From Paragonimus westermani (taxonomy: Eukaryota > Platyhelminthes > Trematoda > Plagiorchiida > Troglotrematidae): a DNA stretch of 64,000 bases. The number at the start of each line of letters is the position of its first letter. The stretch's first letter is position 1. Of this stretch, positions 33,271-44,677 are shown piece by piece. Under the pieces are notes generated by a model. The model did not search any database. It was not told the origin of the DNA and saw only the letters and a program-made list of their open reading frames with translations. Position numbers and translations under genes: made by a program. The stretch lies in assembly GCA_008508345.1 (NCBI GenBank), contig QNGE01001685.1, positions 25,567-89,566 on the forward strand, written 5' to 3'.

Positions 33271-35850
33271 GAGACTTGTAAAGCGGATTCATATAGGTGC
33301 TTTCAAAGTTCGCACCCCAAAACAACTAGGTCAACAGGCCGTTCTCGTACAATTGCTGGGACCGTTGAATGTCGATGCCTGTTACATTTCGGAGACTAGA
33401 ATCCAGGAGAGTAGTCAACGTACGGAACTAACGGCACCCACATTGTCTACCCGATGCTGGTTATACACTTCGGGTGATTCCACAGTCGTCGCTGCTGGTC
33501 AGGCTGGAATAAATATAGTCCTCAGCACGATGGCCGCAGCCGTATAAGTAGATTGGACTCCTGTTAACAGTAGACCTGGAGATCTTAGTAGCTGCTGAAC
33601 CGAGATCTCATAGGCAATTTGTGAAGCAGGTACTGTAACATGCGGCACGGAGGTACATGGGTTGAACAGACATTGGATCCCAGAGGAATCCTTGAAGTCG
33701 TTAGGAGCCAGACGGAAAATTCCTCCAGACAGTTCACGCAAGTCCAGGTGAGGTATCCTTAGGAAACTGCAACATAACCTGAAGTCTGATCATGGGGCTT
33801 TGCTAATGGATAAAGTCGGGGAAATGGAGACCGCTTTTGCCTCAGGGAACACCGGCTAACTCTTTAAGGTGATCCGTGCCACTGATCCCAGGTGACTGTC
33901 TGTCAATGAAGCCATTAGCTAGACAGATGGCACACTAACCTACAATAAGTCCAGAAGGTTAGAGCGATGGGCGGAACAATTTGAGGGTCCTCTTGCTTCT
34001 ACCATTTTCCCGACACCAATTTGCAATACAGCATCCTGGTCGGTAGATTTACAATGACCCACCGTGATTGAGGTTTGCAATTGCATTTTGGCCCTCAACC
34101 GTAATTGGATTGCTGGTCCAGATGATCTCGTGCCGGTACTTCTCAAAGAGGCGTTAGTGGAAACCTTGACTTAGTTGCTTCAACTTGTGTTAATAACGCG
34201 TCACTGAGGTCACTCGGTAATAGTTCCGATATTCAAGAAAGGAGTCTGAGGCTGTTGCAAAAAACAGAGGAATTAGCTTGACCCCAGTCACTACCAGAGT
34301 TCTGGCACCCATTATACATCGTCGACTCACTGCGGTTCGAGATGGAAGCATTCGGGATGAACAAGCAGGGTTTCGCCCTGGGCAGGTGTGTATTGGTAAA
34401 ATGTATACTTTTCGCTAAATTCTGGAACAACGTCATGTGTAACGCCGACCAACAGTTGTCGTATTTTCCGACTATAACAGTACGTTCGATTCGGCGGGTT
34501 GATCTACACCTTTAGAGTCGCTTAAACGCAGGGGTGTGCCGACCAAGTTGTGAACATACTGCCAACGCTTTATTCCCATACTTTGGCTCATGTTAGGGTT
34601 TACGATGGACTGTCTGACGGCTTCAGCACCAGCAGCGGCGTACATCAAGACTGTCCCCTTTTGCCACTTTTGTTCAATTTTGTGGTGGACGATGTGATGG
34701 AGCACTGTCTCCGGAATTCACAAGATGCCGGATGGAGAGCTGACCGATCTTGATTATGCTGACGACTAGGTGTTGCTGTTTGACGTTTTTTCAAGCAGCG
34801 CAAACAATACTGAACGCTATTTCGCGTTCTGCTATATCTTTCGAAATGCGTTTGCAGCCTCAAAGTGCGAAGTATTTCTGCAAGATTGCAGTGGTTACGT
34901 AGATTTATTGTCATATAATGGAGCCATGAAGGTTGTTGACCGGCTTGTATTCCTGGGAAGCTGCTTCAGCGGCGGCGGAAGTGTGGAGAATGAATGAGGC
35001 ACATATCTCCAAGGTGAGGGCGGTATTCACCAATCTGGGGGCACCTCTGGTGACAGGGGTATCTCTCTGAACCTCAAGGGTTGGGTATATCAACAGTGAG
35101 GGCTGTATTACTTTACGATAGCGAAACTTGGCCGCTAAGGGTAGAGGATGGGAACCATCCTCTGGTGTTCGACGACCGATGTCTGCGTTCAGTCGCTCGT
35201 ATCGGGTGGCACCAGCGAGTAAGCAACAAAGGGGTCAAGAGGCGGGTGTTTCGCACCGATTGTCAGATGTGTTCTCTTGTTCAGTCTTTACAATTGTACA
35301 GACTTAGATTGTTAGGTCATCTTCTCAAGATGCCGGGTAATCGTCTGCCACTCCGAGCACTGTTTGCGGACGCTACGGCCGACTAGCGTAAGGTGCGAGG
35401 TGGACAGGTGATTACCTGTCGCAGAAGAACGAAGTCGTTCACCAGGTGATTAGCTACTGTAGGTCGGATTTCCTCCCAGGTTAGGGTCCTCGCGACTCAC
35501 AGAGTCGGTGGCTGAAGACTTAAAGCGAGATGGTGGCTAATCGAGCTCAGTGGCGTTGATGTTGTCGTTGTTTGGCCGAGTCGTGGGACAGTGAGAGTCG
35601 TAATGAGACCGTCTTGCTGATGACGTCTTACTCCTACTTACAACCCGGTTGTTTTTTTGCCAAGTGTAGGCACCTTGATGCAGAATGTTTGCACATAGAC
35701 GTAGCTGTTTATAATGGTCAGGTCCCTTCCTCTTTCTTCTGTTCCCCTTATACGGTTTGCTTTCTTCATGGTTTTGTGGCAGTTGAGGATCGCTAAGAAC
35801 CACTGATTTGTTGTTGTCTGTGATGACAGTGACCTGCAGATCCATGCTTT
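33271..35850 (+). mobile_element. RTE-like non-LTR retrotransposon, decayed copy E (best preserved of its family)
   Basis: The + strand begins with an AP-endonuclease N-terminus, IHIGAFKVRTPKQLGQQAVL and DACYISETRIQESS (33284-33410), the nuclease that nicks target DNA. Near 33545-33570 VDWTPVNSRPG follows, then the sequence jumps to linker blocks (VGEMETAFASGNTG near 33820-33860, RRLERWAEQFEGPL near 33955-34000), so most of the endonuclease is deleted. Then come VIVPIFKKGV (34218), DEQAGFRPGQ (34360), a decayed AFDS block, LTDLDYADD (34743-34770, catalytic residues kept) and the C-terminal frame 35081-35386 with VRAVLLYDSETWPLRVED and LRLLGHLLKMPGNRLP. The 3' untranslated end at 35.64-35.84 kb matches copies A-C. 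Several stops and frameshifts make it inactive. Confidence 0.85.
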
Positions 35851-36596
35851 ACTGTTACTTTATGAGATGTAGACGAGGTGCTGTATCAATTAGTCACATA
35901 CCCGTCTTTCTACATTATCATATGCAGTGACGCGCACATAAACATGAGTAATTTCTACTCACATACCAACGAGTTTCTGACCCCACTGCTCATAAACGCG
36001 CAGAAAGTGGGAGAAACTCTTAAGGTGCAATTTCCACCAATACCACATTGTTAACGGCCGGCACAGATAAGCACACACGGTCAATGACTTTTCTCTTTGT
36101 AGTAAGAGCACTTCACTACCCTTTTACCTTCACGCAATCAGACCGATGCGTTAGACGTCTGTCAGCCACTGACCGTACAGTGTTAAACAAACTTACCTCT
36201 TTTCTCCACGATAACGATACTAAAGAACAATCTGAGTGTCCCACTCGAACACTAGCAGTAATTTGGACCGATGCCTCTACGATTCCAGGCAACTTTACGA
36301 AGGTTCTGGAGTCATCATTTCCCAAACATACCACCCCGTTCAACATGATCTCCAAGAGCACGTCATTCGTTCCTCCTACTCCGAATAACTGAAACACGTG
36401 GAGCTCTAGCATTGTGAGGGCTAATCACGCAACGATTGTAACGAATATTACTATTGTAGCTGCAAACGCTTCACCTTCCTTCATTCAGTAATCGCATGCG
36501 GGATTTCGAACCGCACCCCCCCCCATAGTTAAGCTGTCAATTTGTTTGCATCGCTGCAGGACAAAACCGCCTTCCCTTGGCTTGACAAGTCTACAC
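35851..36596. other. No gene recognised
   Basis: A + frame at 36048-36392 (114 codons) is nearly mirrored by a - frame at 36116-36412. Neither is recognised. A C8 run lies near 36519. Confidence 0.45.
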
Positions 36597-36738
36597 GGTA
36601 TTCTCTTTCCTACCCTACTGACTCCTCCATATATTATCATTCTGATATACTCTTCCGTCCATTACGTTATAGACTACATACCTCGTCTTCTGGTTGACTA
36701 AAGCCTTTCAACCAGACCTTGTCTTCTCAATCTCTCGG
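36597..36738 (+). repeat. Left terminal repeat of the outer gypsy element
   Basis: This 142-base stretch matches 43579-43722: TACCCTACTGACTCC, CATATATTA, ATTACGTTA with AGACTACAT, TTGTCTTCT and TCTCTCGG occur in the same order with scattered changes. Flanking sequence to the left does not match, so it is probably the surviving part of a 5' LTR. Confidence 0.65.
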
Positions 36739-36784
36739 TTATTCTGCACGGGTCTATCCGTTACGGTTTAACCAACCAGGCATA

Positions 36785-37504
36785 ATGGACCGTCTGCTAC
36801 GACCACACCGATTTGATGCTGATCCAAACTCCACGGGAAATGGTGACGTCTGCGAACATAGATTATATACTTTTTCAGGGTTTCTTGAGTTGCTTGCTTC
36901 CTATAAACCTGACAAGCTAAAAACACTTGTACAATTCTTGTCCCCCGCTGTATACCAATTCACCTCTCACTTTACTAATTGTGATTCTGCTATCACCACA
37001 CTCAACTCTGTCTACATAGAACAAAAGGATGAAATTCTCGCGCACCACGTTCTAACACCCTGTAAACAAACTTCTAACGAAACTCTCGACCAGTTCATGC
37101 AAAAACCCCAAAATCTTGCTAACGGTTACAATTTAAAAACTGTTAGCGCGGAGCAAGATCAAGACAACGCTATCCGCGGTGCGTTTATAACTGGACCCTT
37201 ATTCAACGCGATTCGCCAAAGACTGCTTGAACACAAAACCTTGAACGTGAAAACCGCTTACTATCAAGCGAATGCTTTCGACCTGACTCAGCAACACTCG
37301 CATTCGTTCGCGCAATCTCAACCTTCAGTTTACAATCCAGCTGCTAACGACGCCTCACCAAATACTTCCGAGGGATCTAACCGCCAGTGTGAGACTGCAC
37401 TAGCTGTCGCCCGAACTAACTATTGCTTCTGTGGGTATAACCGACACCCTCGCCACAAATGCCCAGCCAGAGATTCAATTACAGTTCATTTTCCCAGCAT
37501 TTAA
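36785..37504 (+). pseudogene. Gag of the outer gypsy element, truncated at its zinc knuckle
   Basis: An open frame runs from upstream of ATG 36785 (MDRLLRPHRFD) to 37504. Residues such as FSGFLELLASYKPDKLKTLVQFLSP and LDQFMQKPQNLANG correspond to the gag core of K02A2.6-like elements. It ends in YCFCGYNRHPRHKCPARD, a Cys-His knuckle in which the first cysteine pair is one residue closer (C-X-C) than the normal C-X2-C. Immediately after CPARDS the reading passes into LTR-like sequence of the nested element and stops. The long uninterrupted frame suggests moderate age. Confidence 0.75.
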
Positions 37505-37572
37505 TCGGTTTTTTGGTTCAACTGTTGTGAAGAATAGGACGGTTATAAACAGAACCGTTCCAATTCTCTACA
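37473..37572 (+). repeat. Remnant of the 5' LTR of the nested CsRn1-like element
   Basis: The sequence AGCATTTAATCG, then AACTGTTGTG, GACGGTT and ending TCTCTACA matches 42185-42285. Only about 100 bases are present, so the left part of this LTR has been lost where it meets the outer gag. Confidence 0.7.
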
Positions 37573-37575
37573 ATT

Positions 37576-37588
37576 TGGTGAGTCCGAG
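37576..37588 (+). promoter_or_regulatory. Primer-binding site of the nested element
   Basis: TGGTGAGTCCGAG begins three bases after the LTR end TCTCTACA, with the same TGGTGAGxCCG core and spacing as in the intact element. Confidence 0.65.
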
Positions 37589-37719
37589 TACTAATCACTT
37601 TCCCTTCAGTACTTTTTTTCCTGGTGTACTGCAACAGATTAGTGAGTCGGAAACCTATCAAGCCCTGTAAACCGTTTTCAATCTCAGGAGTTTAACAATT
37701 TTATTCGCCTTATTTTGCA

Positions 37720-38590
37720 ATGGACTCGGAACAGAAGCCGACGGCTGGAGCAGTCACAATTACTGTTCAACAGTTCTTAAATACGGAACCCGCCTTGTGG
37801 TTTAGGTAATTAGAGACGGAGTTCTACAACCAGCGCGTTACGGCAGATCAAGCTAAATTTAGCCACCGTTTGGCCAGGCTTCCCAAAGATGTCACGATGC
37901 AAGTGCGTGACCTCCTGTTGATTTTACCCACCGAACATAGATATGAAGAACTTAAGGAGGCCGTTATCAAACGGATCACACCGTCTGGTAGATCACAGCT
38001 ACAGCAGCTCTTTAGAGATCTGCAGCTGGGAGATAGGCGACCGTCTGACCTGTTGCTTCAAATGCAACAGCTGCTGGGCTCCTCATCCATGGATGAGACA
38101 CTCCTTGAGTTGTGGATGCAACGTCTCCCGGTCAACACACAAGCTATCCTCATAGCAGCCAAGTTCCCGTCCTTGTTGGACACAGCACAACTCGCAGATC
38201 AGATTCAGGACCGTTTTTATACCGTTTCTCCTGTCCACATTACAGCGGTGACGAGTCGTAAGGTAGAGGTTCCCGAGAGCCCCAACTTTTCAGCTTCACA
38301 GCAATTATCCCGTCCGCCGCCAGATGATTAGCGCACGGTTTGGACGGAGGTAGCAACTCTTCGGCGAGATTTCGCCCATCTTAGGACACGTTCCTCTTCG
38401 CGTCGACGTCCGAGTAAGTCACCGCGTAAACGCCGTCAGGCATCTAGCGAATTGTGCTGGTACCACAACAAGTTCAGCAATCGGGCGAAGCGTTGCATCG
38501 CCCATTGTAAGTACTTCAACCAGGGGAACTCCCAAGCCGGCCCGCAGTGGCGACAAACGCAGCCGGTACCCTCCCTAACGGTCGCCTCTC
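37720..38590 (+). pseudogene. Gag pseudogene of the nested CsRn1-like element
   Basis: Starts at ATG 37720 (MDSEQKPTAG), has an in-frame TAA at 37807-37809 inside WFR-stop-LETEFYN, then continues with LARLPKDVTMQVRDLLL, LQQLFRDLQLGDRRPSDLLLQ and ELWMQRLPVNTQAIL, parallel to the intact gag at 29.7-30.6 kb. Another stop follows PPPDD at 38331. The end has CWYHNKFSNRAKRCIAHC (38455-38508), keeping the Cys-His-Cys-Cys knuckle. The two stops show inactivity. Confidence 0.85.
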
Positions 38591-41580
38591 TCACGTAATG
38601 GATTTAAGTTCAAGGATCACGTTCCGGGTCGATACTGGAGAGGAAGTCAGCGTGATTTCTCCACGATCCGGCGAGGCGACTCCCTCTTCCTTACCCATGC
38701 TTCTTGCCGCTAACGGCACACCCATTCCCACCTGCGGTCTACGCTCACTCACGCTTGACCTCGGTCTCTGGCAAACATTTCGCTGGGTTTTCGCAATTGC
38801 AGCCGCACCCTTCGCCATTATAGAGATAGATTTTCATCAGTATTTCGGCCTCGTGGTCGATACGCGAAGACGGAAACTGGTCGGTTCCTGTACAAAAATT
38901 AACATCAACGGCACCCAAGCATAGTCAGAGGCCATCAGTCCTCTTATCCTTCAGCCCTACACATCTTTATTTTTAGATTTACCACAGATCGTTCGATCCA
39001 CGGACGAGTCCCTTTCAGTCACTTCTATTTGCACTCACCACATTAGGACTATAGCCCACCAGTATCCTGCAGACCAAGACGCCTGGCTCCGGACAAACTT
39101 AAGGTATCTACGGCGGAGTTCGAACACATGCTCGAACTAGAGATAATCCGTCCTTCTAAAAGTCCATGGGTCTCTCCACTCCACGTGGTTCAGAAGAAGT
39201 CACGTGACTAGCGTCCTTGAGGCGATTATCGTGCTTTCAATAAGGTCACGGTCCCCGATAGATATCCCATCCTTCACATACAGGACCTGACAGTTTGCCT
39301 TTCTTGCAAAACTGTATTCAGTAAGATCGATCTGGTTCGTGCCTATCACCAGATCCCAGTAGAGGAGACGGATATTCCCAAGACGGCTGTTATCACGCCT
39401 TTTGGTCTATTCGAATTTCTTCGAATGCCATTTGGCCTTAGTAACGCTGCACAAACCTTCTAGCGTTTCATCCACAAAGCATGCCGAGGCTTGGATTTCG
39501 TCTACCCCTTCTTAGATGATATACCAGTGGCCAATTTTTCCGAGGAAGAATATCCGCAGTACCTTTGTTCCCTGTTCGCTAGGTTAGCCCAGCATGGAAT
39601 AACCATCAACTCAGCCAAGTGCAAACTTGCTAAAGGTAGCATAGAATTCTGAGGCCACGTTATTTCCGCTTCCGGTATTTAGGTTTTGCCAGCAAAGGTA
39701 GGTGCTGTCAATGATTCCCCTGAGCCGACATCTTTTAGACAGCTCCGTCGTTTTAACGGCCTGCCACCGGTGTGCACAACTCCTGCAACCCCTCACAGAC
39801 TTACTCCGAGGTGGTACAAGTAAATTCAATTTTACGGACGCAGCACGCACGGCATTCGTAGAGCCTGAGAAAGCTATATCTAATATTGATCTTCTGGCCC
39901 ATCCAGACCTCCAGGTCCCACTTTCTGTTTTCACTGATGCCTCGAATGTAGCTGTCGGTGCAGTATTACAACAGTTTGTCGACATGTGGCAACCCCTAGG
40001 TTTCTCCTCCAAACGCTTGTTACCGGCTGAATCCCGGTATAGCACGTTTGGAAGAGAATCACTTGCTATTTACCTAGGTATACGCCATGCACTGGAAGGT
40101 TGTCCCTTCACTGTGTTTACTGATCACAAGCCTTTAGTGTATGCACTCGGATCTCCATCGGACAGGTACTCCCCCACGGTGACCAGAAACCTGGACTGTG
40201 TCATACGGCATACCTCAGGTGTTCTCAACCCTGTCGCTGACGCTCTTTCACGCGTCCATGCAACCTTGGTCACGCCTACATCCGCCGACCTTAGTGATTT
40301 GGCTGCGGCCCATGCTCGAGAGCCTGATTTCCAAGCGTCATTACAACGCTACTCTTTGAAGCTGCATGCTATTCCACTGCCTAATGCTGACGGAACCATT
40401 CTTTGTAGACTAGAGGTGCCCCGAGACCTGTAGTACCACTAGCTTACCGACGTGGCGTCTTCAATCACCTTCACAACCTCCCACACCCCGATATTCGCGA
40501 TTCGTCTGGTCTAAGGTTAACTCTGACGTTCGTCGTTGGGCACGCGCTCGTCTTCAGTGCCGACGTTCCAAGGCGCTTAGACATACACGAAGCCCAATCT
40601 CCTCATTCGGTCTTTCAGCCGCCAGGTTCTCACGTCCATTTAGACCTAGCTGTACCCTTACCGTCTTCACGCGGCTACGTTTAAATCCTAACCTGCGTCG
40701 GCCGTTTTTCAAGATGGCCGGATGCCATCCCGTTGAAGAACTGTTCCTTCGAGACTGCTGTGAATGTCTTCTTAGAAAGTTGAGTGGCCAACTATGGATG
40801 CCCTACAACCATCACGACGGACCGTGGTTCACATTTCGAATGCTCAACATTCGAGGCGATGGCGAACTTTCTTGGATGCCGGCACATTCGCACCACGGCA
40901 CACCACCCGTCCTCGAATGGTTTAGTGGAACGCTTTCATAGGCAGCTTAGAGCTTCACTTTGTGCCACCACTAGTCCGGTATGGAGTGAAGTACTCCCTT
41001 TAGTACTTTGAGGTATCAGAAGTACACTCCAATACACACCAGCAGAACTTGTCTAAGGCTGTACACTGGTTGCCCGGTGAATTTGTTTCACCTCCTCCTT
41101 CAAGCTCTTCCCTTCCTTCAAACTTTGTTTCGACACTATCGCAATACATGCGACAAATTCAGTCCAAACCCCCTCGCGAACAGACCAGTGCAAATGCACA
41201 AGGATTTGGCCACCTGTTCACATGCACTCGTCCGTTGCGACGGTGTACGCGAGCCGCTGCAACCACCTTACTCGGGCTTCTTCAGAGTGCTTCGTCGAAA
41301 GTCAAAGCACTTCACGGTAGATCGTAATGGTCGTTGCGACACCGTTTCCATCGATCGTCTGGAAGTCGCCTTCGTAGACGACGATATCACCCGAGTTTCT
41401 CCGCAGCCATCTGTAGCAGCTCCCATTCTTACATCGCCCTCTTCGACCGGCCGCCTCCACGTCGCCTGCCCCGCGCCAAACGCCATCAGGACGTCATGTC
41501 CAATTCCCAACACGTTTTGTAGACGTCTATTGTACATAGTTGCTTTTTTATTTCCCAGTAACCTCATTTTAGGAATATAA
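38591..41580 (+). pseudogene. Pol pseudogene of the nested CsRn1-like element
   Basis: The protease reads FRVDTGEEVSVI (DTGE instead of DTGA) near 38620-38660. The reverse transcriptase has [13 protein letters not shown] near 39318, [14 protein letters not shown] then a stop in place of the next glutamine near 39460, and a FLDD box followed by IPVAN near 39510. RNase H (39702-40433) has [28 protein letters not shown] and FTDHKPLVYAL. Integrase fragments include TTDRGSHFE and [19 protein letters not shown] in 40784-41011, in a different frame from RNase H. A C-terminal SIDRLEVAF block near 41350 ends it. Multiple stops, frameshifts and a shortened integrase zinc region make it dead. Confidence 0.88.
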
Positions 41581-42184
41581 AAAAACGCGAGGCAAAAAAA
41601 GAACATTTTGTGCAGTAATACGTGTTGTTTGACTGCTACTGAGAGATTACATGGTGAGCCCGTACATAATTTTTGCTCGCGAGGTACTTGTTTCCTTTCT
41701 ACACCTCAGGTCGCGTTAGGGGGGAGAACATTCCCGTCTCTAGTTGCAGCAGTAGGGAAAGCCCACCTCCCATCTTATTTTCTCTGAGTTTTGGTGGGTT
41801 GGGTAGCCCACTCCGACAGCGCCACCTCTAGGGACACATGGACGATTCCGGATAGTACAAGCAGACTAACCCCTCTTCAACGTGGCATACTTAGCTATTC
41901 TTGAATAGACCTGGCCCCCACCCATCCCACCGTAACGGCGGTGCTTTTAACCCTCCTCTTCGTTTCTATCGAAGGCTTTCAAGCATGAAGCCTTCTAGGG
42001 GGAACCTTTGTAGAAATACACTTGGTTTGCGACGTTTTTCAACCACTTTGCTATTTGTTTTCATTGTTGATATTGGTTGGTTGCATGTCTGCACCCTCTC
42101 GTTTGTGCGACTGTCCAAGGTCGCAATAATAGGAACTTCCGGTCGCTTGCTAGCTGGTTGGTCGTGTTGTGATTTTTGTCATAC

Positions 42185-42285
42185 TTCATTTACATTTCAC
42201 TTTCACAGCATTTAATCGTTTTTTTTGGTCCAACTGTTGTGGAGAATACGACGGTTCTAAAATAGAAACATTCCAGTTCTCTACA
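42185..42285 (+). repeat. 3' LTR end of the nested CsRn1-like element
   Basis: Counterpart of the remnant at 37473-37572, ending TCTCTACA. The full LTR probably begins just after the purine run near 41732, which would make it about 550 bases, but the left copy is too short to confirm that. Confidence 0.65.
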
Positions 42286-42340
42286 TAGTTGAATCGTCCT
42301 AGCTTCCACGCGAATAACCAGAACGCACCGAAGGCCAGTC

Positions 42341-43055
42341 TTGTTTCATTATTTCATAAAGACACCTTACAGGGATGTTAATTTGTCCACTCTTCCCAAT
42401 TTTTGTGCTGATTTTTTAACGGGGCATGATTTCTCACAGCGACACAAATTTGTGCAAATATTGTTTCAGGGTGTTCAACCCCGATTTTCACTATGTGGCC
42501 TAGCTGCCGCTACTCTTCCAGCTCCCTCTCTCTTCACTCAGCTCGATCCCTCTTGCCGTCCAAGTCGAGACGACATAGTCATCGTAGAGATTTTCATCCG
42601 GAACGAGATGGAAACATTGATAAAGGATGACACCATCGAGCATTCGCGGTCACCGTGGCGTACACAGGTCTGGGTTATTGTAATCGATCACCATAAACGC
42701 CGCACTGTCTTTCGATTTGGTCAACCTATTGATCGGTTCACTTACCTAAACGTCTATCCCCTCCCTTGTATTGGTGAAATAGCAGAGAAAGTTTCAGTCT
42801 ACTGTTTTCACTATGCTGGACCTGGTGTTTATCGCCAAATCCCCATTAACGGAAGCGAAAGACACCAAATTTGAAGCGTGCAATAGCCTATACCAATTCC
42901 ACCGCATAGCTTTTGGAGTGACCAATGGTGTTGCATTCTTCCAACGAGCGATGGACGGGGTGGTTCGTCGAGAAACGCTCATCACCAACATCACAGCAGC
43001 CATGATCCTGACTAAGAGGTACTGTGACTCGGGCCGCCGCTCACCTCAACAGTGA
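42341..43055 (+). pseudogene. Protease end and reverse transcriptase of the outer gypsy element
   Basis: The frame 42341-42874 reads FCADFLTGHDFSQRHKFVQI (end of protease), then DTIEHSRSPWRTQVWVIVID and IDRFTYLNVYPLPCIGEIAEK (start of reverse transcriptase). A frameshift leads into 42813-43055 with KFEACNSLYQFHRIAFGVTN and GVAFFQRAMDGVV. The first catalytic block reads TVDLVFIAKSPL-like across the shift instead of TIDLKSAYHQIPI, and the YADD box is absent because an unrelated RTE scrap follows. Confidence 0.8.
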
Positions 43056-43129
43056 CGTGGAATATCCTAGAAGGAAAAGTTACTAAGAAGGTCAGCAAAT
43101 ATTAGAGAAGACTAAGCGGAAGAACTAGA

Positions 43130-43520
43130 AATGGTATGGATACAGTTACACCATTGGTTGCGACACACCGCCATCTCGGATAGCGTCTCTAACCAGCGGT
43201 TCGAGTGATCACGAGGACCCCATCCAGGCAGGCGATGCTTGCCCACTTTACTCAGTAGAGCAGTCAAGGTCTTCATATTTCGTGACCACGTTGTTGCTTG
43301 ACCACCACGCGGTTTTACTCAACTGTTGGTGGCCTCAGTATATAATGCTCGGTACGGCAAACGCTCAGCTGGCATACAGAGCACCTGGCCCAGCCATCGC
43401 AAGCTGTGCAACGTAATTAGTTGACCAATCGATCGCGCATCCCGAGCGTTCCGGGTAAACGCGGGCTGACACCAAGTCGAAACAAATGTCTTCGCTACCA
43501 GAGACATTCGCCTGTTGGGT
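43130..43520 (-). mobile_element. RTE-like retrotransposon 3' ORF scrap inside the outer gypsy element
   Basis: On the - strand 43507-43319 reads LRWLGQVLCMPAERLPYRALY, the C-terminal block of RTE-like ORFs (RWLGHVLRMPxxRLPxRxLF). It sits between the reverse transcriptase and right terminal repeat of the outer gypsy element, so it inserted there or replaced deleted sequence. Confidence 0.7.
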
Positions 43521-43578
43521 TATGAAGTAACCAACGAGTCTGTGATGAGTCATTCCAATTCATATTCTATTTATACAT

Positions 43579-43722
43579 CGTATTCTCCTCTCTCCTACCC
43601 CACTGACTCCTTCATATATTAGTATCATCATTCTGATCTCCGTTTATTACGTTACAGACCACATGCCTTGTCTTCTGGGTGATTAAAGCTTTCCTATCAG
43701 ATGTTATCTCTTCACTCTCTCG
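43579..43722 (+). repeat. Right terminal repeat of the outer gypsy element
   Basis: Matches 36597-36738 in the same orientation, ending TCTCTCGG. This is the presumed 3' LTR portion. Confidence 0.65.
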
Positions 43723-44624
43723 GACCTATCAATTACAGACAGTTCCGACGGAACCCACAACTGTTCATATGCTGCGGCGTCATGCAGCCTGACTAATTTT
43801 TTGCAACTAAGACGTTTCCGTGGAAACCTTGAAAACAACGGATTATTTTCAGTAAGTTTGCAAAGGAATTACGAGCTGCTCTATAACGTTGGTTATTCAA
43901 GCACGCGAACCGTGAGCCAGCAGGTTTCAGATTAACTGCTTTGCGCATTCAGAATTGAACACGGTCAGAAGCAACCTCGCAGATCGCGTATTATCACTTT
44001 GAACGCAAACCGTGACTATCTAGAACTTAACTGAGTGTCCTAGTGGTGCACATCGGAACTTCTCCAGGGAATGAATACTCGCTGGTGTCCTAAAAGCGGA
44101 ATCCTACTTGCTGGCCTTTCCTAAGGTTCGAGAGAATGCCCCCACGGCTCTCTGCATGACATGTATAAGAATATTGTCGTCCTCAGGACCAACGGGAAAT
44201 GTTTGTAGTCGACTGTCACGAACTGTTCAAGCACAATACATTGAGGTTGCTGCGCGTCGTTCATTCGAGAAGGGCGGAGATAGAATCCACCGTTTTTCCC
44301 GCGTAACAACATGGAGGTCACCGCTGAATCAGATATCGAGAACACTGCACAAAAAGCGATCTCGTGGTCAACCCCGAAACAGTTAAAGTATTGACTGTCT
44401 ACGTGTATCGTTACAATGAATTTAGCGTCTACCGTTCGATAGCAGAGAACTTACATTACGCGCCTCACGTGCTGTAAGTCTATTGCACATGGTCCTGAGT
44501 GAGCCTTAAAACGCAGGCTCATATCACGCGGCCCAAAACAGTCTTTCTGAGCACCCAGTGCGTTTACCCAAGGATCACGCGTATTGTTCGAGACGGTTAA
44601 AATAGAATTACTATTTAACTATTT
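43723..44624. other. No gene recognised
   Basis: About 900 bases with a 92-codon + frame at 44108-44386 that I cannot assign. No repeat relation to the rest of the window was noticed. Confidence 0.45.
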
Positions 44625-44675
44625 TGTAGCGACCCTATTTGTTTATGGCTAACTGAGTTGAAGTTACAGTTAGCA
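44625..44675 (+). repeat. Inverted 51-base LTR tip abutting a solo LTR
   Basis: TGTAGCGACCCTATTTGTTT and what follows to TTAGCA is the reverse complement of the end of the solo LTR beside it (44921-44971), with two or three changes. It stops two bases before that LTR begins. The two together form an inverted repeat with a ~245-base loop. Confidence 0.85.
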
Positions 44676-44677
44676 AT

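Larger units (their letters stand above)
37473..42285 (+). mobile_element. Nested decayed CsRn1-like Ty3/gypsy element
   Basis: A second member of the CsRn1-like group, inserted in the outer gypsy element and pointing to the + strand. It has an LTR remnant, a primer-binding site TGGTGAGTCCGAG at 37576 three bases after the LTR end, gag with a CHCC knuckle, pol in pieces, a polypurine tract near 41717-41732 (AGGGGGGAGAACA-like) and a 3' LTR ending TCTCTACA at 42285. Its LTR sequence differs from that of the intact element at 25.7-31.0 kb, so it is a different family of the same clade. Confidence 0.8.
36597..43722 (+). mobile_element. Outer decayed gypsy element (CX-C-H-C gag type), split by a nested insertion
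   Basis: Gag remains (36785-37504) and reverse-transcriptase remains (42341-43055) of one gypsy family lie on either side of a second element, and similar direct repeats bound the whole. The sequence from the end of the gag knuckle to the end of the protease is missing, so the nested insertion was accompanied by, or followed by, deletion. RNase H and integrase are also missing; an RTE scrap occupies 43130-43520. The protein wording (TIEHSRSPWR, FGVTNGVAFFQRAMD) is that of the flatworm gypsy family usually annotated K02A2.6-like, not the CsRn1-like family. Confidence 0.75.
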
